Shown here one piece after another: positions 33,169 through 42,766 of a DNA stretch of 64,000 bases. Position 1 is the first letter of the stretch. Each line of letters begins with the position of its first letter. The stretch covers positions 62,001-126,000 of the forward strand of contig NZ_CP094527.1 of NCBI RefSeq assembly GCF_022811725.1. Reading direction: 5' to 3'. Below the pieces are notes generated by a model. It searched no databases, was not told the origin of the DNA, and saw only the letters and a program-made list of their open reading frames with translations. A program made the position numbers and the translations under genes. Origin of the DNA: Mucilaginibacter sp. SMC90 (lineage in GTDB: Bacteria > Bacteroidota > Bacteroidia > Sphingobacteriales > Sphingobacteriaceae).

Positions 33169-33954
33169 TTAATGATTTTGTTCGTGTACTTCCTCTTCCC
33201 TGAACAGTTTCGCACTGAAAAAGTCATTGTTCATGCGGGCGATGTTGGTCAGCTTAATTTCCTTAGGACATTCCGCTTCGCAGGCACCGGTGTTGGTACA
33301 GCTTCCGAATCCTTCTTCGTCCATTTGGGCAACCATTGACTGCACACGACGGTAACGCTCAGGCTGACCTTGCGGCAATAAACCTAACTGAGTGATCTTG
33401 GCCGATACAAATAGCATAGCCGAAGCATTTTTACAAGCAGCAACGCAGGCTCCGCAACCGATACAAGTAGCCGAGTTGAAAGCCTCATCAGCAATAACCT
33501 TCGGAATTGGGATAGCATTGCCATCAGGTACACCACCGGTGTTCACCGAAACATAGCCGCCTGCCTGTTGGATCCTATCGAATGCAGAGCGGTCAACCGC
33601 TAAGTCTTTTACAATCGGGAATGCTTCTGCGCGCCATGGTTCAATGGTGATGGTTTCGCCATCATGGAAAGTACGCATGTGCAGCTGGCAGGTAGTGATA
33701 CCGCGTTTCGGTCCGTGTGGGTGACCGTTGATATATAATGAACACATACCGCAAATACCTTCGCGGCAGTCGTGGTCAAAGTTAATTGGCTCATCGCCTT
33801 TGTGGGTCAGGCTTTCGTTAACCACGTCGAGCATTTCAAGGAACGACATGTCGGGCGAAATATTTTCAGCTTTGTAGCTTACAAATTTACCCGCGGTTTG
33901 AGCATTTTTTTGACGCCATACTTTAAGCGTCAGGTTCATATTTCCGTTACTCAT
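33169..33954 (-). CDS. sdhB: Succinate dehydrogenase/fumarate reductase iron-sulfur subunit
   Basis: A 261-residue electron-transfer subunit. The [2Fe-2S] domain has [10 protein letters not shown] and a later Cys in RGITTCQ. The C-terminal domain has [15 protein letters not shown] and [14 protein letters not shown] for the [4Fe-4S] and [3Fe-4S] clusters. It is the last gene of sdhCAB and passes electrons from the flavoprotein to the cytochrome b subunit. A second ATG 15 bases in (MNLTLKVW) is an alternative start. A clear terminator follows the stop. Confidence 0.96.
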   Translation of the reverse strand: MSNGNMNLTLKVWRQKNAQTAGKFVSYKAENISPDMSFLEMLDVVNESLTHKGDEPINFDHDCREGICGMCSLYINGHPHGPKRGITTCQLHMRTFHDGETITIEPWRAEAFPIVKDLAVDRSAFDRIQQAGGYVSVNTGGVPDGNAIPIPKVIADEAFNSATCIGCGACVAACKNASAMLFVSAKITQLGLLPQGQPERYRRVQSMVAQMDEEGFGSCTNTGACEAECPKEIKLTNIARMNNDFFSAKLFREEEVHEQNH

Positions 33955-33986
33955 CTTTGTTTTAGATTTGAGTTATCGTTGTTTTT

Positions 33987-34072
33987 GTTGATTGGGAGAA
34001 TGGTTGATTAGGAGAGTGGTTTTGTTGGATAGAAAACCTATCAACTACTCACTTAATCAACCATTCACTAAC
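33987..34072. repeat. Word-type inverted repeat of GGTTGATTGG units
   Basis: The left part (33987-34029) repeats GTTGATTGGGAGAATGGTTG; the right part (34038-34072) reads CAACTACTCACTTAATCAAC. The words match those of the repeat at 53833-53914. It separates sdhA from sdhB within one operon and may set relative expression through mRNA folding. Confidence 0.65.
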
Positions 34073-36006
34073 TATGCGTAATTACGTTGCGATAAATGAA
34101 CTGCTTCAAATACCAGTTGCTCTTTGTGCAATTCTTCAGGCTGATTTTCGCCTTTAAACTCCCAGGCAGCTACAAACGCAAAGTTTTCGTCATCGCGCAA
34201 TGCTTCGCCATCTGGTGTTTGTGATTCAACCCTGAAGTGGCCACCGCATGATTCTTTACGCATTAAAGCGTCGTCAACCATCAGTTCGCCAAGCTCAATA
34301 AAGTCGGCCACGCGACCAGCTCTTTCCAACGAAGCATTTACTTCTTCATTTTCGCCGGTTACGATAGCATTTTTCCAGAAATCGGCTTTCAATGCCTGGA
34401 TCAAACCTTTTGCTTTTTTCAGACCTTCTTCGGTACGGGCCATACCGCAATATTCCCACATAATGTGGCCAAGTTCGCGGTGGTACTCGTTAGTGGTTTT
34501 AGTGCCTTTAAGCGATAATAATTTATTTACGTGTGCAATTACATCCTGTTTGGTTTTTTCAAAAGCAGGATGGCTGGTATCAACCTTTTTAGGGCCAATT
34601 TTAGCCAGGTAATCGCCAAGGGTGTAAGGGATCACAAAGTAACCGTCAGATAAACCTTGCATCAGCGCCGAAGCACCAAGGCGGTTTGCGCCGTGGTCGG
34701 AGAAGTTACACTCACCCAAAGCATATAAACCAGGAATGGTAGTGCTCAGGTTATAATCAACCCAAAGGCCACCCATGGTATAGTGAACCGCCGGGTAAAT
34801 ACGCATTGGTTGTTTATATGGGTTTTCGTCGGTGATCTGGATATACATATCAAACAGGTTACCGTATTTAGCTTTAACGGTTTCTTCACCTAAACGTTTG
34901 ATCGCATCGGCAAAGTCAAGGAATACCGCGAAGCCCGAGCCGCCCACACCTTTACCTTCTTCAACCATTTCCTTGGCATTACGTGAAGCCACGTCGCGCG
35001 GAACAAGGTTACCGAAAGCCGGATATTTACGCTCTAAGAAGTAATCGCGATCGTCTTCTTTAACCTGGTCGGCTTTCAATGTGCCTTTGCGTAATTGCTC
35101 GGCAATTTCAACCGTTTTTGGTGCCCATACCCTACCGTCGTTACGCAATGATTCAGACATCAGCGTAAGTTTCGACTGATGGTCGCCGGTTACCGGGATA
35201 CAGGTTGGGTGAATTTGAGTATAGCAAGGGTTACCAAAGAAAGCACCACGTTTGTGTGCCCTCCAGGCTGCCGTTACGTTTGAGCCAATGGCGTTTGTTG
35301 ACAGGTAAAACACGTTGCTGTAGCCACCGGTACATAACAATACCGCATGACCGGCATGGGTATCAATAGCGCCGGTAAGCATGTTGCGGGTAACAATACC
35401 TTTGGCATGGCCATCGATAGTTACTACGTCAAGCATTTCGTGACGGGTGTAAACTTTTACTTTGCCGGCATGGATCTGGCGGTTAAGCGCAGAGTATGCA
35501 CCTAATAATAATTGCTGTCCTGTTTGGCCCCTCGCGTAGAAGGTACGCGATACCTGCGAACCACCGAATGAACGGTTATCCAGCAAGCCGCCGTACTCGC
35601 GGGCAAAAGGAACTCCCTGTGCAACGCACTGGTCAATGATGTTTACCGAAACTTCGGCCAAACGGTGAACGTTTGATTCGCGGGCGCGGTAGTCACCTCC
35701 TTTAATAGTATCGTAAAATAAACGGAAAACACTGTCGCCGTCGTTCTGGTAGTTTTTAGCAGCATTGATACCACCCTGTGCAGCAATAGAGTGCGCACGG
35801 CGGGGGCTGTCCTGGAAACAAAATGCCTTCACATTGTAACCCAGCTCGGCCAGTGTTGCAGCCGCCGAAGCTCCGGCCAAACCTGTACCTACGATGATGA
35901 TATCGTATTTACGTTTGTTGGCAGGGTTAACCAGCTTCAGATCAAATTTATGCTTGCTCCATTTTTCGGCTAATGGGCCTTGAGGAATTTTAGCATCTAA
36001 TGTCAT
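34072..36006 (-). CDS. sdhA: Succinate dehydrogenase/fumarate reductase flavoprotein subunit
   Basis: A 644-residue flavoprotein of the TCA cycle and respiratory chain. FAD binding is shown by [20 protein letters not shown] at about 35, the covalent-FAD His in [18 protein letters not shown], and [18 protein letters not shown] near 430. The capping domain contains [24 protein letters not shown] substrate residues near 265, and the C-terminal helical region ends [20 protein letters not shown]. Its length fits the epsilon-like/type B group found in Bacteroidota. sdhC is 42 bases upstream. Confidence 0.97.
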   Translation of the reverse strand: MTLDAKIPQGPLAEKWSKHKFDLKLVNPANKRKYDIIIVGTGLAGASAAATLAELGYNVKAFCFQDSPRRAHSIAAQGGINAAKNYQNDGDSVFRLFYDTIKGGDYRARESNVHRLAEVSVNIIDQCVAQGVPFAREYGGLLDNRSFGGSQVSRTFYARGQTGQQLLLGAYSALNRQIHAGKVKVYTRHEMLDVVTIDGHAKGIVTRNMLTGAIDTHAGHAVLLCTGGYSNVFYLSTNAIGSNVTAAWRAHKRGAFFGNPCYTQIHPTCIPVTGDHQSKLTLMSESLRNDGRVWAPKTVEIAEQLRKGTLKADQVKEDDRDYFLERKYPAFGNLVPRDVASRNAKEMVEEGKGVGGSGFAVFLDFADAIKRLGEETVKAKYGNLFDMYIQITDENPYKQPMRIYPAVHYTMGGLWVDYNLSTTIPGLYALGECNFSDHGANRLGASALMQGLSDGYFVIPYTLGDYLAKIGPKKVDTSHPAFEKTKQDVIAHVNKLLSLKGTKTTNEYHRELGHIMWEYCGMARTEEGLKKAKGLIQALKADFWKNAIVTGENEEVNASLERAGRVADFIELGELMVDDALMRKESCGGHFRVESQTPDGEALRDDENFAFVAAWEFKGENQPEELHKEQLVFEAVHLSQRNYA

Positions 36007-36048
36007 CTCTTCTTTGTATTTATGTTTGTGGCTTTTGGCCAGCTAAAC

Positions 36049-36840
36049 TTAGTGAGCTCCCTGGGTTGATAAATAGTAATAATAAACCGGCATGGCGGCG
36101 AAAGCTAACGGGATAATAACCGCAAAAAGCCACGTGCCAATAAAGTAAACTACCGGGGTATATTTACGGTGTACCCAGCCCAGCGTACGAAACGCGCTCT
36201 GGAAACCATGCAGCAAGTGAAATGCTACGGCACCCATGGCTATTACGTAAAATATTACGTAAATGATGTTGCTAAAGCTATAAGCAACACGTGCGTGCAA
36301 ATCTTTTACCCTAACAACTTCCACATTATTTTCGGTTGATACAGAGTGGCTGAATTCGGCGTTAGCCGGTGTGTAATCACTAACTTTTGTTTCGCCGGTT
36401 GCCAGGTCGGTACGGTACTCTTTAAAGCCCATGGTTTTGTCGTTATGGTAACGGAACCAGAAATCGCCCATGTGAATAACGATGAACAGGAACATGATTG
36501 AACCCAGCAGGCCCATGTTTTTTGATGACCATGAGGCATCAGATTTTGCCGCTACTGCATAGCGTACAGGACGTGCTTTACGGTTTTTGACAGTCAGGAT
36601 CAAACCGTATAGTGCATGCACTAAAATGGAAAGGTACAACAGGTATGCAATAACCTCAATAGGCGGAAAATGCGTAAGGAAGTTGGCATACACGTTAAAA
36701 CTGAAACCGTTATCGTTGTTAAACAACAGCAGGTTGCCGCCTACGTGCACAATTAAAAACGTGCACAGAAACAAGCCTGTTAAAGCCATGATCAGCTTTT
36801 TGCCCAGCGACGAGTTTAAGGTTTGTTTGAATTCGCTCAT
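36049..36840 (-). CDS. sdhC: Succinate dehydrogenase cytochrome b subunit (type B)
   Basis: A 263-residue single membrane anchor with about five transmembrane helices. It starts SSLGKKLIMALTGLFLCTFLIVHVGGNLL. Heme-ligand His residues lie in the helices: LIVHVGGN, ILVHALYG, IVIHMGDFW and FHLLHGFQ, consistent with a di-heme b. It passes electrons between the SdhAB head and menaquinone. It is the first gene of sdhCAB. Upstream, read on the minus strand, TACTTTTG (36861-36868) is a possible -7 element about 20 bases from the ATG. Confidence 0.95.
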   Translation of the reverse strand: MSEFKQTLNSSLGKKLIMALTGLFLCTFLIVHVGGNLLLFNNDNGFSFNVYANFLTHFPPIEVIAYLLYLSILVHALYGLILTVKNRKARPVRYAVAAKSDASWSSKNMGLLGSIMFLFIVIHMGDFWFRYHNDKTMGFKEYRTDLATGETKVSDYTPANAEFSHSVSTENNVEVVRVKDLHARVAYSFSNIIYVIFYVIAMGAVAFHLLHGFQSAFRTLGWVHRKYTPVVYFIGTWLFAVIIPLAFAAMPVYYYYLSTQGAH

Positions 36841-37022
36841 TATGAATTGGATTTATTAGGCAAAAGTATTTATTAAATAACAAAACATAGAAGAGGTTTT
36901 GGCTTATTGAAGATCAAAAAGCTATTTAGAATCAATCTAAAGCAATGCGCTGGTGTTCAATGCGTAAATACAATGCTATGACAGGTAAATTATTGAATTA
37001 AAGGGCATTTTGAAGATGGAAA

Positions 37023-37679
37023 TCAAGCTATAGCTACAACTTTATCCTTCAGTACGGCAAAGATCCTGTCGTTTTGAAGGCTCCTGATAGCTACGCGCCC
37101 GGTAAATTTACCAAAAGAAGGCAGTATTGCCTGTTTGCTGCCAAAAGCAAAACAAGGCAGGGTTAAGCTTTGCCTTCCTTTGCCGCTCAGGTTTACGCCC
37201 GGATGGATGTGTCCGCAAAAAACATAGCCCGGAGCCTGCTTATCATTGGCGAGCGGATGGTGCATCATCAAAAAAGGGCCCATCAATAGCTCGTCGTGCA
37301 GTTGGATGTTGAGATCATGATAATGTTTGTCTGCAATGATATCATGGTTGCCGCGGATGAGGATGATCTGCAAGGCCGGGAACTGACTTCGCCAAAGGAT
37401 AAACCAATCCCAATCATTGTTCATGTCGCTGTGAAACAGATCGCCCAGAAAAATTAGCTTTTGAGGCTTGTGTTCATAAATGAGGTCTGAAAGTACAGCA
37501 AGATCGCTTTGTTCCATATCACGTGGTACCGCTATGCCCGCTTTGCGAAAATGGCCAACCTTGCCCAGATGTACATCTGCAATTATCAGGGCATTTTGTT
37601 GTTGCCAGTAAATAGCTTTTTGTGGAAGCAATAAAAGATCCTGCCCGAGCAGGTTAAAAGGAGTAGCCGCACTTATCAT
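37023..37679 (-). CDS. pdeM: Ligase-associated DNA damage response endonuclease PdeM
   Basis: A 218-residue calcineurin-like metallophosphoesterase. Metal-binding motifs appear in order: ADVHLGKVGHFRKAG, FLGDLFHSD, IRGNHDI, MHHPL and CGHIHPGV. The HxGK after the first Asp and the terminal FGSKQAILPSFGKFTG are characteristic of PdeM, which in other bacteria lies with an Lhr-like helicase and an ATP-dependent DNA ligase. Neither partner is adjacent here, so it is detached from its usual operon. It probably nicks or trims DNA during repair. Confidence 0.87.
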   Translation of the reverse strand: MISAATPFNLLGQDLLLLPQKAIYWQQQNALIIADVHLGKVGHFRKAGIAVPRDMEQSDLAVLSDLIYEHKPQKLIFLGDLFHSDMNNDWDWFILWRSQFPALQIILIRGNHDIIADKHYHDLNIQLHDELLMGPFLMMHHPLANDKQAPGYVFCGHIHPGVNLSGKGRQSLTLPCFAFGSKQAILPSFGKFTGRVAIRSLQNDRIFAVLKDKVVAIA

Positions 37680-37850
37680 TAAAGCAAAGGTAATAAAAGC
37701 CTCCCGGGCCCCTAAAGGGGGAGTGGAAAATATTTTTTTGATCAGGGTGTAACCTGTTTAAAAAACATGTGGTCATAGTTTACAAATACACCACAACGGG
37801 GTATTTGCAGAGAGAAAAAACAATATTACTTAATTAAAAAAACAAATATT

Positions 37851-38225
37851 ATGGGACCTGGACAATTGGGCGTATTAGCCGGAATAATAATACCCCTCAG
37901 CTTATTCGCAATGATCTTCGGCATTGTTTACTTAAATAAACGGGAGAAATTAGCAATGATTGAACGAAATATGGATCCAAGGAGTTATAAACCGCAATCG
38001 GCTCCTTATCAAAATTTAAAATGGGGTTTACTGCTCATCGGTTCGGGCATCGGCTTGTTTTTAGCCTATGTTTTAAACCGCAGTGTATTCAATAGTTTTG
38101 ATGATGACGTTTTCTTTTTATATGTATCGCTGATAGCTATTTTTGGAGGAGCAGGTTTGTTTTTATCTTACCGCATCGAAAAAAGAGAAGTGCTGGATAA
38201 AGAAGAAATATACAAAGAGAAATAA
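37851..38225 (+). CDS. DUF6249-like small membrane protein
   Basis: A 124-residue protein with three hydrophobic segments: GVLAGIIIPLSLFAMIFGIV (7-26), KWGLLLIGSGIGLFLAYVL (about 56-74) and FFLYVSLIAIFGGAGLFLSY (about 85-107). Between the first two is KREKLAMIERNMDP, the usual family cytoplasmic loop. Its role is unknown. It is transcribed alone with a terminator after the stop. Related genes in this phylum often sit next to ECF sigma factors, but here there is none. Confidence 0.75.
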   Translation: MGPGQLGVLAGIIIPLSLFAMIFGIVYLNKREKLAMIERNMDPRSYKPQSAPYQNLKWGLLLIGSGIGLFLAYVLNRSVFNSFDDDVFFLYVSLIAIFGGAGLFLSYRIEKREVLDKEEIYKEK

Positions 38226-38242
38226 TAGTTCCCTTGTTATCC

Positions 38243-38283
38243 AGACTTACGAAGTTCACAAAAACCTCGTAAGTCTTTTATTT
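38243..38283 (+). terminator. Terminator after the DUF6249-like gene
   Basis: AGACTTACGA (38243-38252) pairs with TCGTAAGTCT (38267-38276) and is followed by TTTATTTTT. Confidence 0.8.
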
Positions 38284-38323
38284 TTACCGCTATCTTAATC
38301 CTCCGCTCTTAAGGGAGGATTTT

Positions 38324-38839
38324 TTATTCAATTCCGTATCGCTCCTTAAATAAGTTTAAATGGTGGCGCTCATGCCCAGCCAGCATAAACACAAATGCGG
38401 CCACAGTAAACAAATGGTTGCTGGCTATCCCGGTACGGGCCAATTGATCATCGGTGAAGGCCTTAACCATATACAGGTTAGCCTGGCGTAATGCCCGGAA
38501 TTCATCGGCAAGGTGTTTTATTTCCTGACTGTTAAAATCAGTATTGTTCACATATATGTCCTGATCAAAACCGGGCAGCTCGATATGGTTGCGTGAAAAT
38601 ACCAGGGCGCGGTAAGCAAAAGTACGTTCGGTATCAATCATATGGCCCAGCGCCTGCTTAACCGTCCATTTTCCGGGTGCATATGCATATAAACCCTGTT
38701 GGTTGGTTAAATTGCTGAAAAGCTGGTAACTGGTATCCATTTGCTGTTCAAGCATATTGATTACATCATTGTCGCCAACAAGCCCTACATATCCCGCTGC
38801 AAATGGCGAATAATCACCTGGTTTTGGTTTTGTTATCAT
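38324..38839 (-). CDS. DinB-family protein (putative metal-dependent enzyme)
   Basis: A 171-residue four-helix-bundle protein. DinB-like positions are WTVKQALGHMIDTERTFAYR with a His near residue 64 and a C-terminal AGHERHHLNLFKERYG, giving the two further histidines of the metal site. Such proteins are often thiol-dependent transferases or hydrolases, for example with bacillithiol. Its start overlaps the 3' end of the histidine kinase gene by 26 bases on the same strand, so translation is coupled, but a functional link is unclear. Confidence 0.88.
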   Translation of the reverse strand: MITKPKPGDYSPFAAGYVGLVGDNDVINMLEQQMDTSYQLFSNLTNQQGLYAYAPGKWTVKQALGHMIDTERTFAYRALVFSRNHIELPGFDQDIYVNNTDFNSQEIKHLADEFRALRQANLYMVKAFTDDQLARTGIASNHLFTVAAFVFMLAGHERHHLNLFKERYGIE

Positions 38840-40040
38840 TGCGCGTGTTTTTTAGTACTATCCTGAAAGTTGTACCCTTTCCTACTTCCGAATCTTTTAC
38901 AAAGATCTGCCCGTTGTGATAATTTTCAACTATACGCTTGGTAAGCGATAAGCCCAGCCCCCAGCCGCGCTTGCGGGTGGTATAACCCGGTTGAAAAACG
39001 GTATCGAATTTAGAACGGGGAATGCCTTTGCCGGTATCGGTAATGTCGATAAAAATCTGGTTTTTTACCTTATTTCCGCTAATTTCCACTTTGATATTTC
39101 CCTTCCCCTCGATAGCATTAACTGCATTTTTTAACAGGTTCTCTACTACCCAATCAAACAGCGGAACGTTTAGCCCCGCTTTCAGGTGTGGGTTACCGGT
39201 GAGTTCAAAACTGATGTTTTTGCTTACCCTGACTTTAAAATAGTCAACAAAATCTTTCACTACCGCATATACACCATGCTCTTCCAGTACTGATTTGGAG
39301 CCTATTTTTGAAAAACGATCGGCTACAATCTCCAGGCGCTTTACATCGTTTTCCATTTCGGCCATCAGTACATCATCTTCGGCGTTGAATTTTTCTTTCA
39401 TCAGCTCTATCCAGGCCATAAGCGATGATATTGGCGTGCCCAGCTGGTGCGCGGTTTCTTTGGCCAGGCCAACCCAAACCTGGTCCTGTTCCGATTTTCG
39501 CGAGGAACTAAAGGCCGTATAAGCCATCAATAAAAATATGGCAATTACCGTAAGCTGTACGTAAGGAAATAGCCGAAGTTGTGTTAATAATGCCGAATCC
39601 TTATAATAAACATAGTTGTCGTCGCCTAAAACTTTAAACTTTATAGGCGCGTGCTGGCCTTTCATATACTGCAGCTCGTTTTCAAAATAGGTAGGGTCGT
39701 ATTTCTTCCCTTTTTTATTCTCGGCTTCCAGCTTGTTGTAAGTTTTGGTAGTATCTAATCCGCGCCATAAAATAATCTCGTCCTTTTCGTCGGTGATAAT
39801 TGCGGGTACGGTTAAGCTGTCACGTACAGAAATTACATAACTGAAAAAATCGTCATCGTCTGAGTTTAATAATTGCCTCATGGTCATGGCCCAAACCTGG
39901 GCCCGGGTACGCTCAGAGCGGGCAATGTTTTTTACCAGGTAGCTGGTGTAAAATAATGAACCGCTGGCAATTACTACTGCGAAAGCGAGGAGCAAATATT
40001 TCCAACGTTTTTTCTGTTGATATGGGTTCATGCTGGGCAC
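38814..40040 (-). CDS. Membrane sensor histidine kinase
   Basis: A 408-residue kinase. Helix 1 (about 13-33) and helix 2 (about 165-182) flank a periplasmic sensor of about 130 residues. HisKA has AKETAHQLGTPISSLMAWI with the phosphoacceptor His. The ATPase domain has the N box VVENLLKNAVNAIEGKGN, G1 DITDTGKGIPRS and G2 TRKRGWGLGLSLTKRIV. The HisKA sequence with HQLGTP is typical of Bacteroidota kinases that act with LytTR or NtrC-like regulators. No response regulator is adjacent; DinB follows with a 26-base overlap. Confidence 0.92.
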   Translation of the reverse strand: MPSMNPYQQKKRWKYLLLAFAVVIASGSLFYTSYLVKNIARSERTRAQVWAMTMRQLLNSDDDDFFSYVISVRDSLTVPAIITDEKDEIILWRGLDTTKTYNKLEAENKKGKKYDPTYFENELQYMKGQHAPIKFKVLGDDNYVYYKDSALLTQLRLFPYVQLTVIAIFLLMAYTAFSSSRKSEQDQVWVGLAKETAHQLGTPISSLMAWIELMKEKFNAEDDVLMAEMENDVKRLEIVADRFSKIGSKSVLEEHGVYAVVKDFVDYFKVRVSKNISFELTGNPHLKAGLNVPLFDWVVENLLKNAVNAIEGKGNIKVEISGNKVKNQIFIDITDTGKGIPRSKFDTVFQPGYTTRKRGWGLGLSLTKRIVENYHNGQIFVKDSEVGKGTTFRIVLKNTRNDNKTKTR

Positions 40041-40065
40041 AGCCCAAATAACGTAAAATTATTTC

Positions 40066-40273
40066 AGATGTGCAGATGTGCGGATTGCAAATGTGCAGAT
40101 GATAGATGTGCAAATTGAGGAGGCTCAATTATCATGTATAAAGGTTGTAGTATCCAGGTCATAAAAATGCCGCCATTTGACGCTGTATCTTAAAAACAAC
40201 CCAATTAACAATTATTAACATTTTTCATCTGCATATCTGCACATCTGCAATCCGCACATCTACCATCTGAAAT
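40066..40273. repeat. Word-type inverted repeat of GATGTGCAGATGTGC units
   Basis: The left part (40066-40122) repeats CAGATGTGCAGATGTGCGG; the right part (40227-40273) repeats CATCTGCATATCTGCACATC and ATCCGCACATC. Arms of about 45 bases flank a 105-base spacer. It occupies the divergent gap between the histidine kinase and gltX. Confidence 0.7.
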
Positions 40274-40279
40274 ATAAAC

Positions 40280-40287
40280 TATCTTTG
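40280..40287 (+). promoter_or_regulatory. -7 promoter element TATCTTTG for gltX
   Basis: TATCTTTG fits TAnnTTTG and ends seven bases before the ATG at 40295, implying a very short leader. Confidence 0.45.
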
Positions 40288-40294
40288 CCCCATC

Positions 40295-41818
40295 ATGACC
40301 GATAAAAAAGTAAGAGTCCGTTTTGCGCCGAGCCCTACAGGTGGTTTACACCTTGGCGGTGTGCGTACAGTGTTGTTTAACTATTTATTCGCCAAAAAAC
40401 ATGGCGGTGATTTTGTGTTACGAATTGAGGATACCGACCAGACACGCTATGTGGAAGGTGCCGAAGAATATATTTTAAACTGCCTTAAATGGTGTGGCCT
40501 TCACCCCGATGAAAGCCCGGTTGCCGGAGGCCCTTATGCCCCCTATCGCCAAAGTGAACGCAAGCCGCTTTACCGCGAATATGCCGAACGCCTGGTTATG
40601 GAAGGCCATGCATATTACGCCTTTGACACTGCCGAAGAACTGGACAAGAACCGTAAGGAGATCCCTAACTTTCAATATGGATTGGCTTATCGCCATACTT
40701 TACGTAACTCGTTATCATTGCCGCAACATGAGGTTGATGAGCTGCTTGCTGCCGGAACGCCGCACGTTATCCGTATCAAAATGCCCGAAGGCGAAACCGT
40801 GAGTTTCAATGATATGATCCGCGGGCATGTGAGCTTTGAGACCAGCCTGGTTGACGATAAAGTATTGTTAAAGGCTGATGGTATGCCTACATACCATCTG
40901 GCTGTTGTGGTTGATGATTTCCTGATGAAGATCACTCACGCTTTCCGCGGCGAGGAATGGCTGCCTTCGGCCCCAGTGCATTTGCTGCTTTGGGAGTACC
41001 TGGGCTGGAAAGCCGATATGCCGCAATGGGCGCACCTGCCGCTGATATTGAAACCGGATGGTCATGGAAAACTTAGCAAGCGCGATGGCGCAAGATTAGG
41101 TTTCCCTGTTTATGCCATGAACTGGTTTGATGCAAAATCGGGCGAGTTAACTCCGGGTTTCCGTGAGCTTGGCTTTTTGCCGGAGGCATTCTTGAACCTG
41201 CTGGCTACTTTAGGCTGGAACGATGGTACCGAACAGGAAATTTTTACGCTTGATGAACTGATCGATAAATTTTCGATAGAGCGGGTTAATAAATCGGGTG
41301 CTAAGTTTGATTTTGAAAAAGCCAAATGGTTCAACGCCGAGTGGATTAAGAAGTTGGAAGCCGAAAATCTGAAGCCGGGAGTTTCTAATGTATTGGCTGA
41401 TAAAGGAATTGTTGTTAAGGATGGGGAATATCTTGTAAAAGTGATCAACCTGATCAAAGATCGTTGTGTGCTATTACCAGATTTTTATCAGCAGGCTGGA
41501 TTCTTTTTTGAACAGCCTGCAGCATATGACCTCAATGCCGTAAAACCTAAATGGACAGATACCAAAACAGAATTTTACCGGGAGTTCATTGCTTTATTAA
41601 ATAATGAAACTACGATTGACGCGCACGAACTGGAAGCTAAATTCAAAGCACTTGGCGAACAAAAAGGCCTAAAAGTTGGCGACGTGATGCTGCCATTCCG
41701 CATTATGCTGGTAGGCGGTAAATTTGGCCCGCATGTGTTTGATATCGTTGCCCTGCTTGGTAAAGAAGAAACTATCAGCAGGATTGAAAAGGCGCTTGTG
41801 GAGTTTACTGCAGCGTAA
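40295..41818 (+). CDS. gltX: Glutamate--tRNA ligase
   Basis: A 507-residue class I synthetase that charges tRNA-Glu. The HIGH-type motif is RFAPSPTGGLHLGGVRTVLF near residue 8 and the KMSKS-type motif is KLSKRDGARLGFPV near 255. GluRS features include FVLRIEDTDQTR and FRGEEWLPSAPVHLLL. The C-terminal anticodon-binding part ends VALLGKEETISRIEKAL. Length and order are normal for the bacterial enzyme. It is transcribed as a single gene from a promoter element seven bases upstream and is followed by a dispersed palindromic repeat. Confidence 0.97.
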   Translation: MTDKKVRVRFAPSPTGGLHLGGVRTVLFNYLFAKKHGGDFVLRIEDTDQTRYVEGAEEYILNCLKWCGLHPDESPVAGGPYAPYRQSERKPLYREYAERLVMEGHAYYAFDTAEELDKNRKEIPNFQYGLAYRHTLRNSLSLPQHEVDELLAAGTPHVIRIKMPEGETVSFNDMIRGHVSFETSLVDDKVLLKADGMPTYHLAVVVDDFLMKITHAFRGEEWLPSAPVHLLLWEYLGWKADMPQWAHLPLILKPDGHGKLSKRDGARLGFPVYAMNWFDAKSGELTPGFRELGFLPEAFLNLLATLGWNDGTEQEIFTLDELIDKFSIERVNKSGAKFDFEKAKWFNAEWIKKLEAENLKPGVSNVLADKGIVVKDGEYLVKVINLIKDRCVLLPDFYQQAGFFFEQPAAYDLNAVKPKWTDTKTEFYREFIALLNNETTIDAHELEAKFKALGEQKGLKVGDVMLPFRIMLVGGKFGPHVFDIVALLGKEETISRIEKALVEFTAA

Positions 41819-41828
41819 TATAACAACT

Positions 41829-41944
41829 ATGTCATTGCGAGCGCAGCGCGGCAATCTCGTAGCTATGCATATTCAATATGCCTGGCTACGAGATTGCCAC
41901 GTCGCTCCTGATGCTTTTACCCAGGCCGCTCCTCGCAATGACAT
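41829..41944. repeat. Dispersed TGTCATTGCG palindromic element, copy 5 (long right arm)
   Basis: The left arm is the short form ATGTCATTGCGAGCGCAGCG. The right arm is extended: GATTGCCACGTCGCTCC, then a TGATGCTTTTACCCAGG block, then GCTCCTCGCAATGACAT. The centre is reduced to TAGCTATGCATATTCAATAT. The extended arm is the inverted counterpart of copy 24620. Confidence 0.85.
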
Positions 41945-41958
41945 GGTTTTTAAGAGGG

Positions 41959-42675
41959 TTATTTAAGCTTCACCAACTTCTCCCCTTCCAAAACGGGAAT
42001 TGCAGTAGTCAGATCAACCTGTAAACAAAACTCAATATCTTTTTCGATGCCTAATTTTTTAAGGCGTTCGCCGTGCGATGTTTTCTTGAGATAAGCATTG
42101 ATATCCGTTTTGCCGATCTGGAAAAGATCATTTGCGGCTATAGCAGCATCATCCAGTACGAATCCTTTATCTTTTAATTGTTCAATTACAGCGCCGGCAA
42201 ACAGGGTATCCTCCAGGTTGAAATTGTTTTTCCAGCCGGCACAAACCAGCAATACATTTTCGTTTTGGGTGTTAAGCCAGTTGCTTAAAGCAGTAAGGTT
42301 CAGAAACGAACCGATAACAATTTTTTTAGCACTGCGCGATAAATGAAGTGCATGAGTGCCGTTGGTAGTAGTTAGCACTATTGTTTTACCAGCTACTTTT
42401 TCTTTAGTGTATGAAAATGGCGAGTTGCCAAAATCAAAACCTTCAACTACCGATCCGTCGCGTTCGGCGGCAAGAAGGTAATCCAGCCCTTTCTCTCTAT
42501 ACGCGGCACACTCCTCAACTTGTGATACCGGTATAATAGCCTCAGCACCGTTTTCAATACCATAACATATAGATGATGTTGCCCTGAAAATATCAATAAC
42601 CACCACAATATAATCTTCCACATTAAATAGCGGCAATAGTGCAGGGGTCAGGCAAACGTTTAATTCCTTTTTCAT
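41959..42675 (-). CDS. comB: 2-phosphosulfolactate phosphatase family protein
   Basis: A 238-residue protein of the ComB family. Signatures are VIDIFRATSSICYGIENGA near 27, AERDGSVVEGFDFGNSP near 69-85, and IVLTTTNGTHAL near 95-106. ComB hydrolyses 2-phospho-3-sulfolactate, a step toward coenzyme M in archaea and toward sulfolactate in bacteria. No other com genes are nearby, so in this organism it may only make sulfolactate, or act on another substrate. It follows gcvT on the same strand, separated by a word-type inverted repeat, so the two may be co-transcribed. Confidence 0.92.
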   Translation of the reverse strand: MKKELNVCLTPALLPLFNVEDYIVVVIDIFRATSSICYGIENGAEAIIPVSQVEECAAYREKGLDYLLAAERDGSVVEGFDFGNSPFSYTKEKVAGKTIVLTTTNGTHALHLSRSAKKIVIGSFLNLTALSNWLNTQNENVLLVCAGWKNNFNLEDTLFAGAVIEQLKDKGFVLDDAAIAANDLFQIGKTDINAYLKKTSHGERLKKLGIEKDIEFCLQVDLTTAIPVLEGEKLVKLK

Positions 42676-42680
42676 TTGTG

Positions 42681-42766
42681 ATTGGTCATTATGTCATTGA
42701 GTCATCAGGTCATTGGTTGAGTCAAAAAAATGACTTAATGACCCAATGACCTGAAAGAAATGACCT
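42681..42766. repeat. Word-type inverted repeat of GGTCATTGGGTCATT units
   Basis: Left 42681-42724 (TCATTGAGTCATCAGGTCAT) and right 42731-42766 (TGACTTAATGACCCAATGAC). The loop is AAAAAAA. It overlaps the gcvT stop codon and ends ahead of comB, so its RNA hairpin would sit between the two cistrons. Confidence 0.7.

Noticed and set aside
41959..42675. Evidence for coenzyme M synthesis
   Set aside because: A lone comB homologue without comA, comC or later genes does not support the pathway.
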